Source: Polyangiaceae bacterium (GTDB lineage: Bacteria > Myxococcota_A > Polyangia > Polyangiales > Polyangiaceae). From it: a stretch of 64,000 nucleotides of DNA. The first letter of the stretch is position 1. Each line of letters starts with the position of its first letter. Of this stretch, positions 1-8,583 are shown piece by piece. The notes under the pieces are model-generated. The model had not been told where the DNA came from and made no database searches. It worked only from the letters and a program-made list of their open reading frames with translations. Where the stretch lies: contig JADJRH010000001.1 in assembly GCA_016712345.1 (NCBI GenBank), forward strand, positions 4,646,001 to 4,710,000, written 5' to 3'. The translations under genes and the position numbers were made by a program.

Positions 1-1
1 C

Positions 2-442
2 AAATGGGATGACATTGATGTGTACACAACTGACCAGCAAAAGTCTTTTTTGCTTGAAGGTGTGATCGATAAAGCGCGCCGCCAAATAGGCCTCTTTCGA
101 GCGCTCTTGGCCATTGTTTCGGGCATTGTTGTGTCGCTTGTCATCTTCAACATGACTGTCTCAAAAGCGCGTGAAATTGCGCTTCTCAAACTGATGGGAG
201 CCAAGTTGTCCCTTGTTGTGGGGATGATCGTGAAACAATCACTCACGTTGTCCCTTCTCGCTTTCGGCGTAGCGCTGCTCCTTTCGCAAGTGGCTTTTCC
301 GGCGTTTCCGAGGCGCGTGATCGTTGGGCGTGAAGAACTCATTGTCTCTTTTGCGCTGTCGATCGCAATTGCGCTTCTCGCCAGCATCGCGGCAGTTCGG
401 CGAGCGCTTCGCATTCCTGCAACAACCATCTTGGCGGGGTAA
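2..442 (+). CDS. ABC transporter permease, FtsX/DevC type (5' end missing)
   Basis: C-terminal part of an inner-membrane permease; the reading frame is open to the left edge, so the start lies outside the window. The visible 147 residues hold a hydrophobic helix (LFRALLAIVSGIVVSLVIF), the FtsX-domain signature KAREIALLKLMGAK followed by a second helix pair, and a last helix ending in the usual R-rich tail (RRALRIPATTILAG). This helix order is typical of MacB/LolC/DevC-type permeases that work with a dedicated ATPase. That ATPase follows 6 nt downstream. The exported substrate cannot be told from this fragment. Confidence 0.85.
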   Translation, partial: KWDDIDVYTTDQQKSFLLEGVIDKARRQIGLFRALLAIVSGIVVSLVIFNMTVSKAREIALLKLMGAKLSLVVGMIVKQSLTLSLLAFGVALLLSQVAFPAFPRRVIVGREELIVSFALSIAIALLASIAAVRRALRIPATTILAG

Positions 443-448
443 AACATC

Positions 449-1150
449 ATGTTTGCAATTGAAGCGACAGGCCTCAATAAAACGTACGGCGAGGGTGAAA
501 CGGCGGTTTCGGCCCTTCGCGATGTGTCGCTGCACGTGTCCAAGGGAGAAGTTTCAGCGTTGCTCGGCCCGAGCGGCTCGGGAAAATCTACCCTTCTCAC
601 CGTGCTCGGTCTTTTGCAGGCTCCCGACACAGGCAACGTTTCTCTCGGTGGAATGCAGGTAGTTAAAGATGGACAACTTCTTGTCGATGCCGCTCAAGTA
701 CGCCGAACGCACATTGGATTTGTGTTTCAAAAAGCCAATCTCGTGCCCTTCTTAAATGCCCTCGACAACGTGCTTGTTGCCTTTGAGATCAACGGCGTTT
801 CAGGCAAAAAAGCGCACGAAAAAGCGGTTCACCTGCTCGGCTATTTGGGCCTCAAAGACCGAGCGCACCACATGCCTGATGAACTTTCCGGTGGCCAACA
901 GCAGCGCGTCGCCATCGCACGCGCCCTCGCGATGGAGCCCAAGCTGGTGCTTGCCGACGAGCCCACAGCGGCCCTCGACAGCCACCGCAGCCGCGACGTG
1001 ATGCAGCTCTTTCGGCACGTCGCGCACGAACTCGGAACCGCGGTTGTGGTGGTGACGCACGACCACAGAACCCTCGACGCTTTCGACGCTATTCACGAAA
1101 TGGAGGACGGACTTCTTTCCCCGTTTGACAGGGAACGGCGGCCGATCTAA
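449..1150 (+). CDS. ABC transporter ATP-binding protein (LolD/MacB/DevA type)
   Basis: ATPase of 233 residues that energises the permease encoded just upstream. Walker A is GPSGSGKST (about residue 38), the Q-loop region is FVFQKANLVPF, the ABC signature is LSGGQQQRVAIARAL and Walker B is LVLADEPTAALD followed by the H-loop THD. Length and the A-A-L-D after Walker B fit the lipoprotein/macrolide exporter subfamily (LolD, MacB, DevA). It is in one operon with the permease (6-nt gap). The substrate is unknown; a role in lipoprotein or envelope export is inference from the family only. Confidence 0.9.
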   Translation: MFAIEATGLNKTYGEGETAVSALRDVSLHVSKGEVSALLGPSGSGKSTLLTVLGLLQAPDTGNVSLGGMQVVKDGQLLVDAAQVRRTHIGFVFQKANLVPFLNALDNVLVAFEINGVSGKKAHEKAVHLLGYLGLKDRAHHMPDELSGGQQQRVAIARALAMEPKLVLADEPTAALDSHRSRDVMQLFRHVAHELGTAVVVVTHDHRTLDAFDAIHEMEDGLLSPFDRERRPI

Positions 1151-1160
1151 GGCCCCCGCC

Positions 1161-1183
1161 CTCTCCTCCGGCAAGGGGGAGAG
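1161..1183 (+). promoter_or_regulatory. Stem-loop in the rpsA leader
   Basis: CTCTCCTCC (1161-1169) can pair with GGGGGAGAG (1175-1183) around a GGCAA loop, nine pairs with one G-U. It sits between the ABC ATPase stop and rpsA, and its 3' arm runs straight into a purine-rich AGAAGGA that could serve ribosome binding. It may be a weak terminator for the ABC operon or a translational control element for S1; no U-run follows, so the second reading is slightly preferred. Confidence 0.35.
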
Positions 1184-1208
1184 AGAAGGATGGTCTTCGA
1201 GAAACTTT

Positions 1209-2933
1209 ATGACAGAATCGTTTGAAATGGCGGGCGGAGACAGCTTCGCCGCGTTGTTCGAAAAGAGCGTCGAAAACGGCGACTTCGCGCGCGAAGGTGA
1301 AATTATCTCCGGCACGGTCGTCAGCGTGGGACGCGACGCCGTGGTCGTCGACATCGGCGGCAAAAGTGAGGGCGTAATCCCTCTGCGTGAGTTTGCAGAC
1401 GCGGCCGGTCAATCGGCTGTGAAAGCAGGCGATCGCGTCGATGTGTACATCGAGAGTCGCGAAAATGACGACGGCCTCGTCACCTTGTCGAAAGAAAAAG
1501 CCGACAAGATGAAGGTGTGGGACGAGATCTCAAACGCCTGCGAGGCGGACGAACTGATTGAAGGCACCATCAGCCAACGCGTGAAGGGCGGCTTGTCCGT
1601 CACCATTCGCGGCGGCGTAAAAGCCTTCCTCCCCGGTTCGCAAGTGGATCTGCGGCCCATCCGCAATCTCGATAAGCTGATTGGGCAGACCTACAAATTC
1701 AAGGTCATCAAGTTCAATAAAAAGCGCGGTAACATCGTGCTTTCTCGCCGCGTACTCTTGGAGCGCGAACGCGACGAGCAAAAGCAAAAGACGCTCGAAG
1801 TGCTCACCGAGGGCATGGTTGTCAAAGGCACCATCAAGAACATCACCGAATACGGTGCGTTCGTGGACCTCGGCGGCATTGACGGTTTGCTCCACATCAC
1901 CGACATGAGCTGGGGACGTGTCAATCACCCGTCCGAAGTTTTCCAGGTCGGCGATGAAGTCACTGTCAAAGTCCTCAAGTACAACCCTGAAACCGAGAGA
2001 GTCAGTCTCGGCCTCAAGCAAACTCAAGAAGATCCGTGGAACCACGCCGAGGAGGCTTATCCGGCCGGCAAGAAGGTTCGCGGAAAGGTCATGTCGATCA
2101 CCGATTACGGCGCGTTCGTCGAGCTGGAGCCCGGTGTCGAAGGCCTCATTCACGTGAGCGAGATGAGCTGGACCAAAAAGGTCAAACATCCCTCCAAGCT
2201 TCTTGAAGTGGGTCAAGAAATCGAGTGTCAGGTTCTTGAAGTTGACGCTCGCGCCAAGCGCATCAGCCTCGGTCTCAAGCAGCTTGAGCCCGATCCGTGG
2301 ATGCTCTTCACCGACAAATATCACCCCGGTGACAAAATCGCCGGCAAGGTGCGCTCACTCACCGATTACGGCGTTTTCGTCGGGATCGAAGAGGGAGTCG
2401 ACGGCATGGTTCACAAGAGCGATCTCTCGTGGTCCGTGCGCGTCAACAACCCCTCGGATCTCTACCACAAGGGCGACGATGTTGAAGCGATCATCCTCTC
2501 CATCAACCACGATGAGAAGAAGGTGTCGCTCGGTATCAAGCAGCTGTGGGATGATCCGTGGCCGACAATGCTCACCGAGTTCCCCATGGGCCGGGTGTTT
2601 GACGACGCCAAGGTCATCAGCGTGGTTGACTACGGTGTGTTTGTTCGCCTCCGTGAAGGGGTTGAGGGCCTCATCTCCACAGGTGATGTTCAAGAACCTG
2701 AAGGTGGGAAGATCAAGGTCGGTGACAAGGTCAAGTGCGAGGTTTCCAGCCTCGACACGATCGAGCGCCGCCTGTTCTTGACCATGAAGAACGTCGGTGC
2801 CGAAAAGCTCGCGCCCGCCGATACTTCGGGCAAGAAGAAGAAGAAGGTTGAGGGTGAGGACGATAGGCCGGCAGCCGGCACCATCGGTGACCTCATTCGC
2901 GAAAAACTCGGCGGCAAACTCGACCTCAAGTGA
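1209..2933 (+). CDS. rpsA: 30S ribosomal protein S1
   Basis: mRNA-binding ribosomal protein S1, 574 residues from ATG 1209, close to the 557 of E. coli. Six S1/OB repeats are visible: about 29-95 (GTVVSVGRDAVVVDIGGKSEG), 117-182, 202-272 (GTIKNITEYGAFVDLGG), 289-359 (GKVMSITDYGAFVELEPG), 376-446 and 463-530. The last two end in typical S1 spacing, followed by a Lys-rich tail (KKKKKVEGED) and a short C-terminal helix. The frame is open upstream to 1125, but that stretch is non-conserved and contains the hairpin, so ATG 1209 is chosen; ATG 1227 is a second option. Confidence 0.93.
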   Translation: MTESFEMAGGDSFAALFEKSVENGDFAREGEIISGTVVSVGRDAVVVDIGGKSEGVIPLREFADAAGQSAVKAGDRVDVYIESRENDDGLVTLSKEKADKMKVWDEISNACEADELIEGTISQRVKGGLSVTIRGGVKAFLPGSQVDLRPIRNLDKLIGQTYKFKVIKFNKKRGNIVLSRRVLLERERDEQKQKTLEVLTEGMVVKGTIKNITEYGAFVDLGGIDGLLHITDMSWGRVNHPSEVFQVGDEVTVKVLKYNPETERVSLGLKQTQEDPWNHAEEAYPAGKKVRGKVMSITDYGAFVELEPGVEGLIHVSEMSWTKKVKHPSKLLEVGQEIECQVLEVDARAKRISLGLKQLEPDPWMLFTDKYHPGDKIAGKVRSLTDYGVFVGIEEGVDGMVHKSDLSWSVRVNNPSDLYHKGDDVEAIILSINHDEKKVSLGIKQLWDDPWPTMLTEFPMGRVFDDAKVISVVDYGVFVRLREGVEGLISTGDVQEPEGGKIKVGDKVKCEVSSLDTIERRLFLTMKNVGAEKLAPADTSGKKKKKVEGEDDRPAAGTIGDLIREKLGGKLDLK

Positions 2934-2943
2934 GTTTACCCAT

Positions 2944-2972
2944 TTGGGCGGTCAAGTCCTTTGGCCGCCCAA
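2944..2972 (+). terminator. Putative terminator after rpsA
   Basis: Perfect 8-bp inverted repeat TTGGGCGG (2944-2951) and CCGCCCAA (2965-2972) with a 13-nt loop, starting 11 nt after the rpsA stop. There is no clear U-run, so efficiency as an intrinsic terminator is uncertain. Confidence 0.45.
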
Positions 2973-3072
2973 TCTACCCATTCTAACCTTGTGTCCGGTC
3001 GTTGCGTGACGTTTCAGCCGTCGCGCCGCGGTTGTAGTTGAATTTTACCCCACCGACTCGTACCATCACTTA

Positions 3073-3450
3073 GTGGCGTTGATTCATCGCGTGTTTGCCG
3101 CTCCCATTTTATCGATTGCGTTGCTTTCAGCAAATCAGGCACACGCTCAACAACCTCCCGATCCCGACCCTTGGTGGGGCACAGACAAAGCACTTCACCT
3201 CGGGTTTTCGGCTGCCATTACCGGGGGTGGATACGGCATTGCCACTCAACTCACTCAAGATGTGGCAGGTCGCGCGGCCATTGCCGCTTCGTGTGGAATT
3301 GGGGTGGGTCTCGCCAAAGAAGTGGCCGATGCGCTCGGGCTCGGCCGCCCTTCTTGGAAGGATTTTTTGTGGGACGTGATTGGCACAAGCATCGCCGTCA
3401 GCGTCTCTGTCAGTATCGATCTCGGCGTGCGAGCCGCGACTGGAAAGTAG
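3073..3450 (+). CDS. YfiM/DUF2279-like exported protein
   Basis: Small protein of 125 residues from GTG 3073. An N-terminal signal peptide (LIHRVFAAPILSIALLSANQAHA) precedes a compact region starting DPWWGTDKALHLGFSAAITG, with later motifs GLAKEVADALG and SWKDFLWDVIGT. The D-K-x-x-H, K-E-x-x-D and S-x-x-D-x-x-x-D pattern matches what is known of YfiM/DUF2279 lipoproteins, whose function is undefined. Two further hydrophobic Gly-rich stretches could insert in a membrane. The esterase gene follows 3 nt later, so the two are probably co-transcribed. Family assignment is from memory of the motif. Confidence 0.65.
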   Translation: MALIHRVFAAPILSIALLSANQAHAQQPPDPDPWWGTDKALHLGFSAAITGGGYGIATQLTQDVAGRAAIAASCGIGVGLAKEVADALGLGRPSWKDFLWDVIGTSIAVSVSVSIDLGVRAATGK

Positions 3451-3453
3451 AAC

Positions 3454-4491
3454 ATGACCCTTGTTGCCGACTTCCAACGTTCCTCTTTTCAAAGCCTGTT
3501 AAAGCTGCCTCCGTCGCTCAAAAGTGCCTTGTTTGGAGCACCCAAATGCGCACCTGAAGGTTACGCGATGGACCTTGACATGCACATGTTGCTCTCCTTG
3601 TCGAATGTCTTCCATCAGGCCGATTGGCCCACTCTCGGACCTCAAAAAGCCCGAGCCATGATGGATGATCAAGGGGCGGTGATAAGTCGGCCCGTACCTA
3701 CCCATATCTCCTTCCACGATGAAGTGTTGCGTCTACCTGGGCGAGTTATTCGAGCGCGCGTTTACCGCGATAAAAGCCTTTCAGGGCCCCTTCCCATCAT
3801 CGTTTATTACCACGGCGGAGGGTATGTTTTTGGGTCGCTTCGCTCCCACCACAACGAGTGTGCGCACCTTGCCGATCTTACCCGCTCCGTTGTGGTCGCA
3901 GTTGACTATCGCCTATCGCCTGAACACGCTTTTCCCGCGGCCCCCGACGACGGGCTCGCATCTTACCTTTGGGTTCATGAAAGAGCGGCTTCTTTTGGCG
4001 GAGATCCCGCTCGAATGGCGGTCGCCGGTGACAGCGCGGGTGGCAACCTGAGCACCGTCATCTGCCTAGACCTAAAAGGCGACCCGCGTATGCCTATTTT
4101 CCAGTGTTTAATCTACCCACCCACAGACTTCACAAGAAGCACACCTTCCCACGAGTATTTTCGAGACGGTTTCTTCTTAACCCGAAGGTCGATTGACTGG
4201 TTTTTTGATCAATACATGCCTCTTGGCAATCTAACTCATCCGCGGGCTTCACCCCAATTTGCTGAAAGCCACAAGGGGCTGCCTCCCGCCTTGATCGTTA
4301 CCGCCGGGTTTGACCCACTTCGCGATGAAGCGAAAGTGTACGCAGACACTTTGTCGGCTGCGGGCGTCACCGTTACTTACAAATGTTTTGAAGGCCTGTT
4401 CCACGGCTTCTTCAGCATGTCGATGATTCCGGCCGCTCACGACGCCTTTGTGTACATCGCTGACGCTCTACGCGACGCTTTGGCGGCATAG
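3454..4491 (+). CDS. Alpha/beta hydrolase, HSL-family esterase
   Basis: Carboxylic-ester hydrolase of the hormone-sensitive-lipase-like family (PF07859 type), 345 residues. The oxyanion-hole motif HGGGYVFGS lies near residue 123, the nucleophile elbow GDSAGGN near 193, the acid in DPLRDEA near 287 and the catalytic His in FHGF near 316, all in correct order and spacing. No signal peptide is visible, so it is probably cytoplasmic. The natural substrate is unknown; short-chain esters are typical for the family. It follows the YfiM-like gene with a 3-nt gap. Confidence 0.88.
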   Translation: MTLVADFQRSSFQSLLKLPPSLKSALFGAPKCAPEGYAMDLDMHMLLSLSNVFHQADWPTLGPQKARAMMDDQGAVISRPVPTHISFHDEVLRLPGRVIRARVYRDKSLSGPLPIIVYYHGGGYVFGSLRSHHNECAHLADLTRSVVVAVDYRLSPEHAFPAAPDDGLASYLWVHERAASFGGDPARMAVAGDSAGGNLSTVICLDLKGDPRMPIFQCLIYPPTDFTRSTPSHEYFRDGFFLTRRSIDWFFDQYMPLGNLTHPRASPQFAESHKGLPPALIVTAGFDPLRDEAKVYADTLSAAGVTVTYKCFEGLFHGFFSMSMIPAAHDAFVYIADALRDALAA

Positions 4492-4524
4492 CGGCACTCA
4501 ACCCCTTTCGTGGTCGATTTAAGT

Positions 4525-6000
4525 ATGCGCTTAGTGCGCGCCGGTCAATTCCTGTTACTCCTGAGCCTCGCTGCGTGTGGACAGGCAGCCGGGTCCGGTG
4601 TCACCCCCGCACCGAGCGCAACGGCATCCACGCTTTCGTCCGGGCAAACACCTTTATCGTCGGCATCGGCTGCCGCTCCAAGCGCTTCAGCCGCGACACC
4701 TGACCCACCGCCGTTGCCACCCTATGTTCCGCCGTCGGAACGGCCTTCCGCCAAGGTGGTTCCACCCAAGGGAATTCGCGCGGTCGAGTGGAAAAAAATC
4801 TTCGACACGTACGGTGCGCTTTACGACATGGATGATTGGCTCAACGACATCCATCGCAAATACCCCTCGATCACGCGCATTTTTACTCTTGGTAAAACCC
4901 ACCAGGGGCGAAACGTTCAGGCAATCTTAATCTCCAAAAACCCTCAAGATGCCGCCAAGCGCCCTGCCATGTTGTTGAACGGCGCCCACCACGGGGATGA
5001 ACCGCTGTCGGCCGAGATCGTGAAAGATGCCATTGTGCGCCTTGTGGAAGGGGCCGAGAGCAATCCCGCCGTTCAAAGATACCTGTCTGAACTGTCTATT
5101 TGGTGTGTACCTTTGGTGAACCCGGACGGGTTTTCTCAATTCATGACAGACTTCGGGGCAGGCCGCAAAAATGGGCGCGAAACGCGAAAGCCAAATAGCC
5201 CTGTTCCCCTGTCCGCCAAAGGGGTTGACCTCAATCGCAACTACCCCTTTCGGTGGGGGGCGCACCGTGAGGCCGGGAGCAGCAAAGTTCCCGAGCGGCG
5301 GAGTTACCGCGGCCCGTCCCCCGCGAGCGAACCTGAAGCCCAGGGCATGATCGCTCTCTCAGATAGGGAACACTTCGTCGGTTCAATCTCATATCACATT
5401 GGCACGGTGGCCCTGCTCGCCCCGTACACGATCGACGGTGTTTTGCAGCCAAAACCCAACGAAGCGTGGCTGATAGCCGAGTACATTGCCGGTAAACTCC
5501 CCAAGATCAACAAGCGGGCTGTGGCCGTCCGAAAAAACCTGTATACGGTCGATGGTACCGACCAAGACTACCATCGATTCGCTCACGGCACATTGGCACT
5601 CTTGCTTGAATCAGCGGCTCGAAGTTGGGATTCAATCGCGCGGCGAGACCAGACAATTGAACAAATAAGGCCGTCGTGGGCGGCTCTCTTCGATCGCTAC
5701 ATCGACGGCCCCAGTGTGGAGGGGCACGTTGTGAATGAATCCGGCGAACCTGTTTCAGCCAAAGTGGATGTGGCCGAAGTAAAAACGTTTGCCGGTGAAC
5801 AATGGCATTCGCGCTGTTCCGACGGGTTTTTTGGCCGATACCTACCCAATTTTGGAAAAGTCACTGTTCGGGTTTCAACCCCGGGCAGTGAAACTCCCAT
5901 AGAAACAAGCGCCGACGTAACACCTGAAAAGGGTAGGGCGGTTGTCAAAATCGTTGTGCCGGGAGCACCCCGTTCCACATGCGCGCCGAGCGCCCCGTGA
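4525..6000 (+). CDS. M14 zinc carboxypeptidase lipoprotein
   Basis: Metallocarboxypeptidase anchored as a lipoprotein. The signal MRLVRAGQFLLLLSLAAC has its lipobox Cys, followed by a Ser/Ala/Pro-rich linker to about residue 85. The catalytic domain shows the zinc motif HHGDEP (about 154), PLVNPDGF, the substrate-binding VDLNRNYPF, the third zinc-ligand region SYHIGTVALLAPY, and the probable catalytic Glu in LLLESAAR. A C-terminal beta-sandwich of the carboxypeptidase-regulatory type follows (VEGHVVNESGEPVSAKVDV). GTG 4510 would add five residues; ATG 4525 gives a better signal peptide. Confidence 0.85.
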   Translation: MRLVRAGQFLLLLSLAACGQAAGSGVTPAPSATASTLSSGQTPLSSASAAAPSASAATPDPPPLPPYVPPSERPSAKVVPPKGIRAVEWKKIFDTYGALYDMDDWLNDIHRKYPSITRIFTLGKTHQGRNVQAILISKNPQDAAKRPAMLLNGAHHGDEPLSAEIVKDAIVRLVEGAESNPAVQRYLSELSIWCVPLVNPDGFSQFMTDFGAGRKNGRETRKPNSPVPLSAKGVDLNRNYPFRWGAHREAGSSKVPERRSYRGPSPASEPEAQGMIALSDREHFVGSISYHIGTVALLAPYTIDGVLQPKPNEAWLIAEYIAGKLPKINKRAVAVRKNLYTVDGTDQDYHRFAHGTLALLLESAARSWDSIARRDQTIEQIRPSWAALFDRYIDGPSVEGHVVNESGEPVSAKVDVAEVKTFAGEQWHSRCSDGFFGRYLPNFGKVTVRVSTPGSETPIETSADVTPEKGRAVVKIVVPGAPRSTCAPSAP

Positions 6001-6053
6001 TTTGAGCAATTCAGAGATTGCCCGCGGTCGAACTCCGGGGGATGGTGGAGGGT

Positions 6054-6434
6054 ATGACAGCTCGGATCACGGCTCTCATCGGCACGACTCTTCTGCTCGC
6101 TGCTTGCAGCTCAGAAAGCCGCGGTACGGGCGGCGGAACATCGTCGTCAGCCACCGTGGCGTCCGTGGGAGGTTCGGGCGGTTCTTCGTCCACAGGTGGC
6201 ACGGGTGGGGTGCATCCTTTGGCGTGTGGCAAGTTGGATCAAGACGGTTGTTTGAGTGCTTATCCAACCTGCGTTCCTGTGTATGACGACGTTTGTTGCC
6301 CCACGTGTGAGCCAGGCGAGTGCACCGATTGTCTCGAACTGGCATTTCACCACTGCGCTGAACATGAAACAGTCTGTGGGCCGGAGCCGCTCAACTGCGG
6401 AGTGGTGCCGGATTGGGCTTGTTCAAACGGATAA
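6054..6434 (+). CDS. Small Cys-rich lipoprotein, unknown function
   Basis: About 126 residues with a clear lipoprotein signal (MTARITALIGTTLLLAACSS), then a Gly/Ser/Thr linker and a compact domain with more than a dozen Cys residues (for example VCCPTCEPGECTDC). Disulfide bonding or metal binding is likely but no family is recognised. ATG 6042 is in frame and adds four residues; GGAGG at 6047-6051 is too close to ATG 6054 to decide. It lies between two exported peptidases on the same strand. Confidence 0.65.
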   Translation: MTARITALIGTTLLLAACSSESRGTGGGTSSSATVASVGGSGGSSSTGGTGGVHPLACGKLDQDGCLSAYPTCVPVYDDVCCPTCEPGECTDCLELAFHHCAEHETVCGPEPLNCGVVPDWACSNG

Positions 6435-6529
6435 AAGTGCCAAAGAAAAGGGACCGGACCCGGTTTAATACCGCCGGACCGTATACAAGACAAAGTGGTT
6501 TGACCTAAAAGCGGGTGAGGAGGTGTTTC

Positions 6530-7990
6530 TTGAAAGCAATTGGCCTTATTGGGCTCTTGTTCATTGGCACTTTAGCCTTCGGCTGCAACGACGAAAGTTC
6601 TCAAAATCAGGGAGGATCCGGGGGTTCGGGTGGAAATTCAACCTCGGCAACCTCCGGTGGAAGCGCTGGAGCAGGGGTGGGCGGTTCCACATCATCGGGT
6701 GAGACGTTTGACATTATTGCCGCCCTCACTGCCATTCCCGGCATGGAGATTGAGAGCGACAATGACACTCCGGCGGGTCACTTTTTTGACTTGTTGTTTG
6801 AACAGCCCGCCGACCACAACAATCCCAATGGGCAAACATTCAAACAGCGTATTTCGCTCATTCATCGCGATGTGAACGCGCCGATGGTGCTTGGGAGCAC
6901 AGGATACGCATTGTGGGTTTATGAAATGGAGCCCACCGCGCTGCTTGACGCCAATCAGCTCATTGTCGAACATCGTTTTTTTACGCCCTCACGCCCCGAC
7001 CCGGCCGATTGGACAACCCTCCGAATTGCGCAAGCCGCCGCCGACCACCACCGAATTGTGGAGGCGCTCAAGCCTATTTATGGGGCAAAGTGGATATCCA
7101 CAGGGGCCAGCAAAGGTGGAATGACAAGCGTTTATCACCGCCGATTTTATCCAAACGATGTGGATGGAACCGTCGCTTACGTGGCCCCCCAAAGCTACGG
7201 CGACGCCGACCCGAGATACGTTGATTTCTTAAACAGCGTGGGTGATGCGGCGTGTCGCTCTGCACTCCAAGACCTTCAAGTGGAAATTCTAAAGCGGCGC
7301 CCCGCGATGATCGCTCTTGCCGAGGCGCAGGCAGGGGCCAATACATATAACGCACTTGGCCTCGACGGCGCTTTTGACTTTGCTGTGATGAGTTTACCGT
7401 TCGCTTTTTGGCAATACCAAAAGTCGAGTTTGTGCGCTTCTGTGCCGCCGGTAACAGGCACAGACAGTCAACTGTGGGACTTTCTAGACAAGGTATCGGC
7501 GGTTGATTTTTACAACGATGAACTCTTTTATTTCTTTGAGCCTTACTATTATCAAGCGGGTGTTGAGTTGGGATATCCGGGCAGCGACTATTCCCACCTA
7601 GACGGCCTATTGACACTTCCGCTCGACGCCGACAGAGCCAAAACGTTTGTGGAGCCCGGTCCCACAAAAGACATCGTGTTAAACCCCGACGCCATGATCG
7701 ATATTGCCAATTGGCTCGCTGCCGAGGGAACCAAAACAATGTTTATTTATGGCGAATACGACCCGTATTCTGCTGCCGCTTTTGAACTTGGCAATGCTGC
7801 GGACTCGTATCGTTTCTTTGTCCCAGGTGGCAATCACGGCTCTGAAATAAGCGATCTGCTGCCCGCCGATCAGCAAGTGGCAATGAACGCGCTCGGATCG
7901 TGGGCGGGGCAAATGCCAAAATCGGTGCCGCCCGAGCGCCTGGCAGACGACCGAAACGCCCGCTCGCGTCGGTTCTTTCCACATCGTTGA
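6530..7990 (+). CDS. S37-family serine peptidase lipoprotein
   Basis: Secreted tripeptidyl-aminopeptidase-like enzyme (S37/PS-10 family), about 486 residues. The signal MKAIGLIGLLFIGTLAFGC ends in a lipobox and is followed by a GGSGGN-rich linker. The catalytic Ser is in GASKGGM (about 193) within the family-typical stretch RRFYPNDVDGTVAYVAPQ; the Asp is in EYDPYS (about 409) and the His in NHGSE (about 434). TTG 6530 is chosen because GAGGAGG lies 6 nt before it; GTG 6515 is in frame but places that ribosome-binding sequence inside the gene. Confidence 0.85.
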   Translation: MKAIGLIGLLFIGTLAFGCNDESSQNQGGSGGSGGNSTSATSGGSAGAGVGGSTSSGETFDIIAALTAIPGMEIESDNDTPAGHFFDLLFEQPADHNNPNGQTFKQRISLIHRDVNAPMVLGSTGYALWVYEMEPTALLDANQLIVEHRFFTPSRPDPADWTTLRIAQAAADHHRIVEALKPIYGAKWISTGASKGGMTSVYHRRFYPNDVDGTVAYVAPQSYGDADPRYVDFLNSVGDAACRSALQDLQVEILKRRPAMIALAEAQAGANTYNALGLDGAFDFAVMSLPFAFWQYQKSSLCASVPPVTGTDSQLWDFLDKVSAVDFYNDELFYFFEPYYYQAGVELGYPGSDYSHLDGLLTLPLDADRAKTFVEPGPTKDIVLNPDAMIDIANWLAAEGTKTMFIYGEYDPYSAAAFELGNAADSYRFFVPGGNHGSEISDLLPADQQVAMNALGSWAGQMPKSVPPERLADDRNARSRRFFPHR

Positions 7991-8058
7991 CCGCCGAAGG
8001 ATGCATTGGGGGACCAATACCCCGACGCGCTAACTCTGTCGTGGTAGCGTCAGCCACG

Positions 8059-8583
8059 ATGAGTCCTCCGCTCTGGGCGCCGTGGCGAATGGAGTACATT
8101 CTCGGCCCCAAAGACCACCATGGCTGCGTCTTTTGTGGCATCGAAACGGCCTCCCAGGCCGAACTCGATGAGCGACTTGTGGTGAACCGCGGCCGGCGCA
8201 CCTTCGTCATGATGAATCGCTACCCGTTTGCACCGGGACACCTCCTCGTCATGCCGTATCGCCACGTGGCTTCGCTCGAATCGCTCGACGACGCCGAACA
8301 CGACGAGCTGTTTCGCCTCGTGCGCGACGCTTGTGTACGCTTAAAAAAGGCTGTCAAAGCCGAAGGGCTAAACGTGGGCTGCAATCTCGGAGCCGTCGCC
8401 GGAGCCGGCGTTGCCGCGCATTTACATGTACACATTGTTCCCCGTTGGAACGGCGACACCAACTTCATGCCCGTCATCGCCGACACGCGCGTTGTCTCTC
8501 AAGCCCTGCACGAAACGCGGGCGCACCTCGCATCGTATTTTGCCGACCTTGAAAATGCTCCGCCCACGGAGGGCGCGTCGTGA
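8059..8583 (+). CDS. HIT family nucleotide hydrolase/phosphorylase
   Basis: Histidine-triad protein of 174 residues. The triad is HLHVHIVPRW near residue 118, and the N-terminal PWRMEYI plus CVFC resemble the Ap4A-phosphorylase-like HIT branch that carries a zinc ligand pair. It probably hydrolyses or phosphorolyses dinucleoside polyphosphates or AMP-lysine-type substrates in the cytoplasm. ATG 8059 fits the family start; the upstream open frame is not conserved. Its stop overlaps the next start by 4 nt (GTGA), so translation of the two is coupled. Confidence 0.9.
   Translation: MSPPLWAPWRMEYILGPKDHHGCVFCGIETASQAELDERLVVNRGRRTFVMMNRYPFAPGHLLVMPYRHVASLESLDDAEHDELFRLVRDACVRLKKAVKAEGLNVGCNLGAVAGAGVAAHLHVHIVPRWNGDTNFMPVIADTRVVSQALHETRAHLASYFADLENAPPTEGAS

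Noticed and set aside
8039..8059. Inverted repeat TCGTGG/CCACGA overlapping the HIT gene start as a translational switch
   Set aside because: Six pairs with a 9-nt spacer is within chance for this composition and there is no supporting context.
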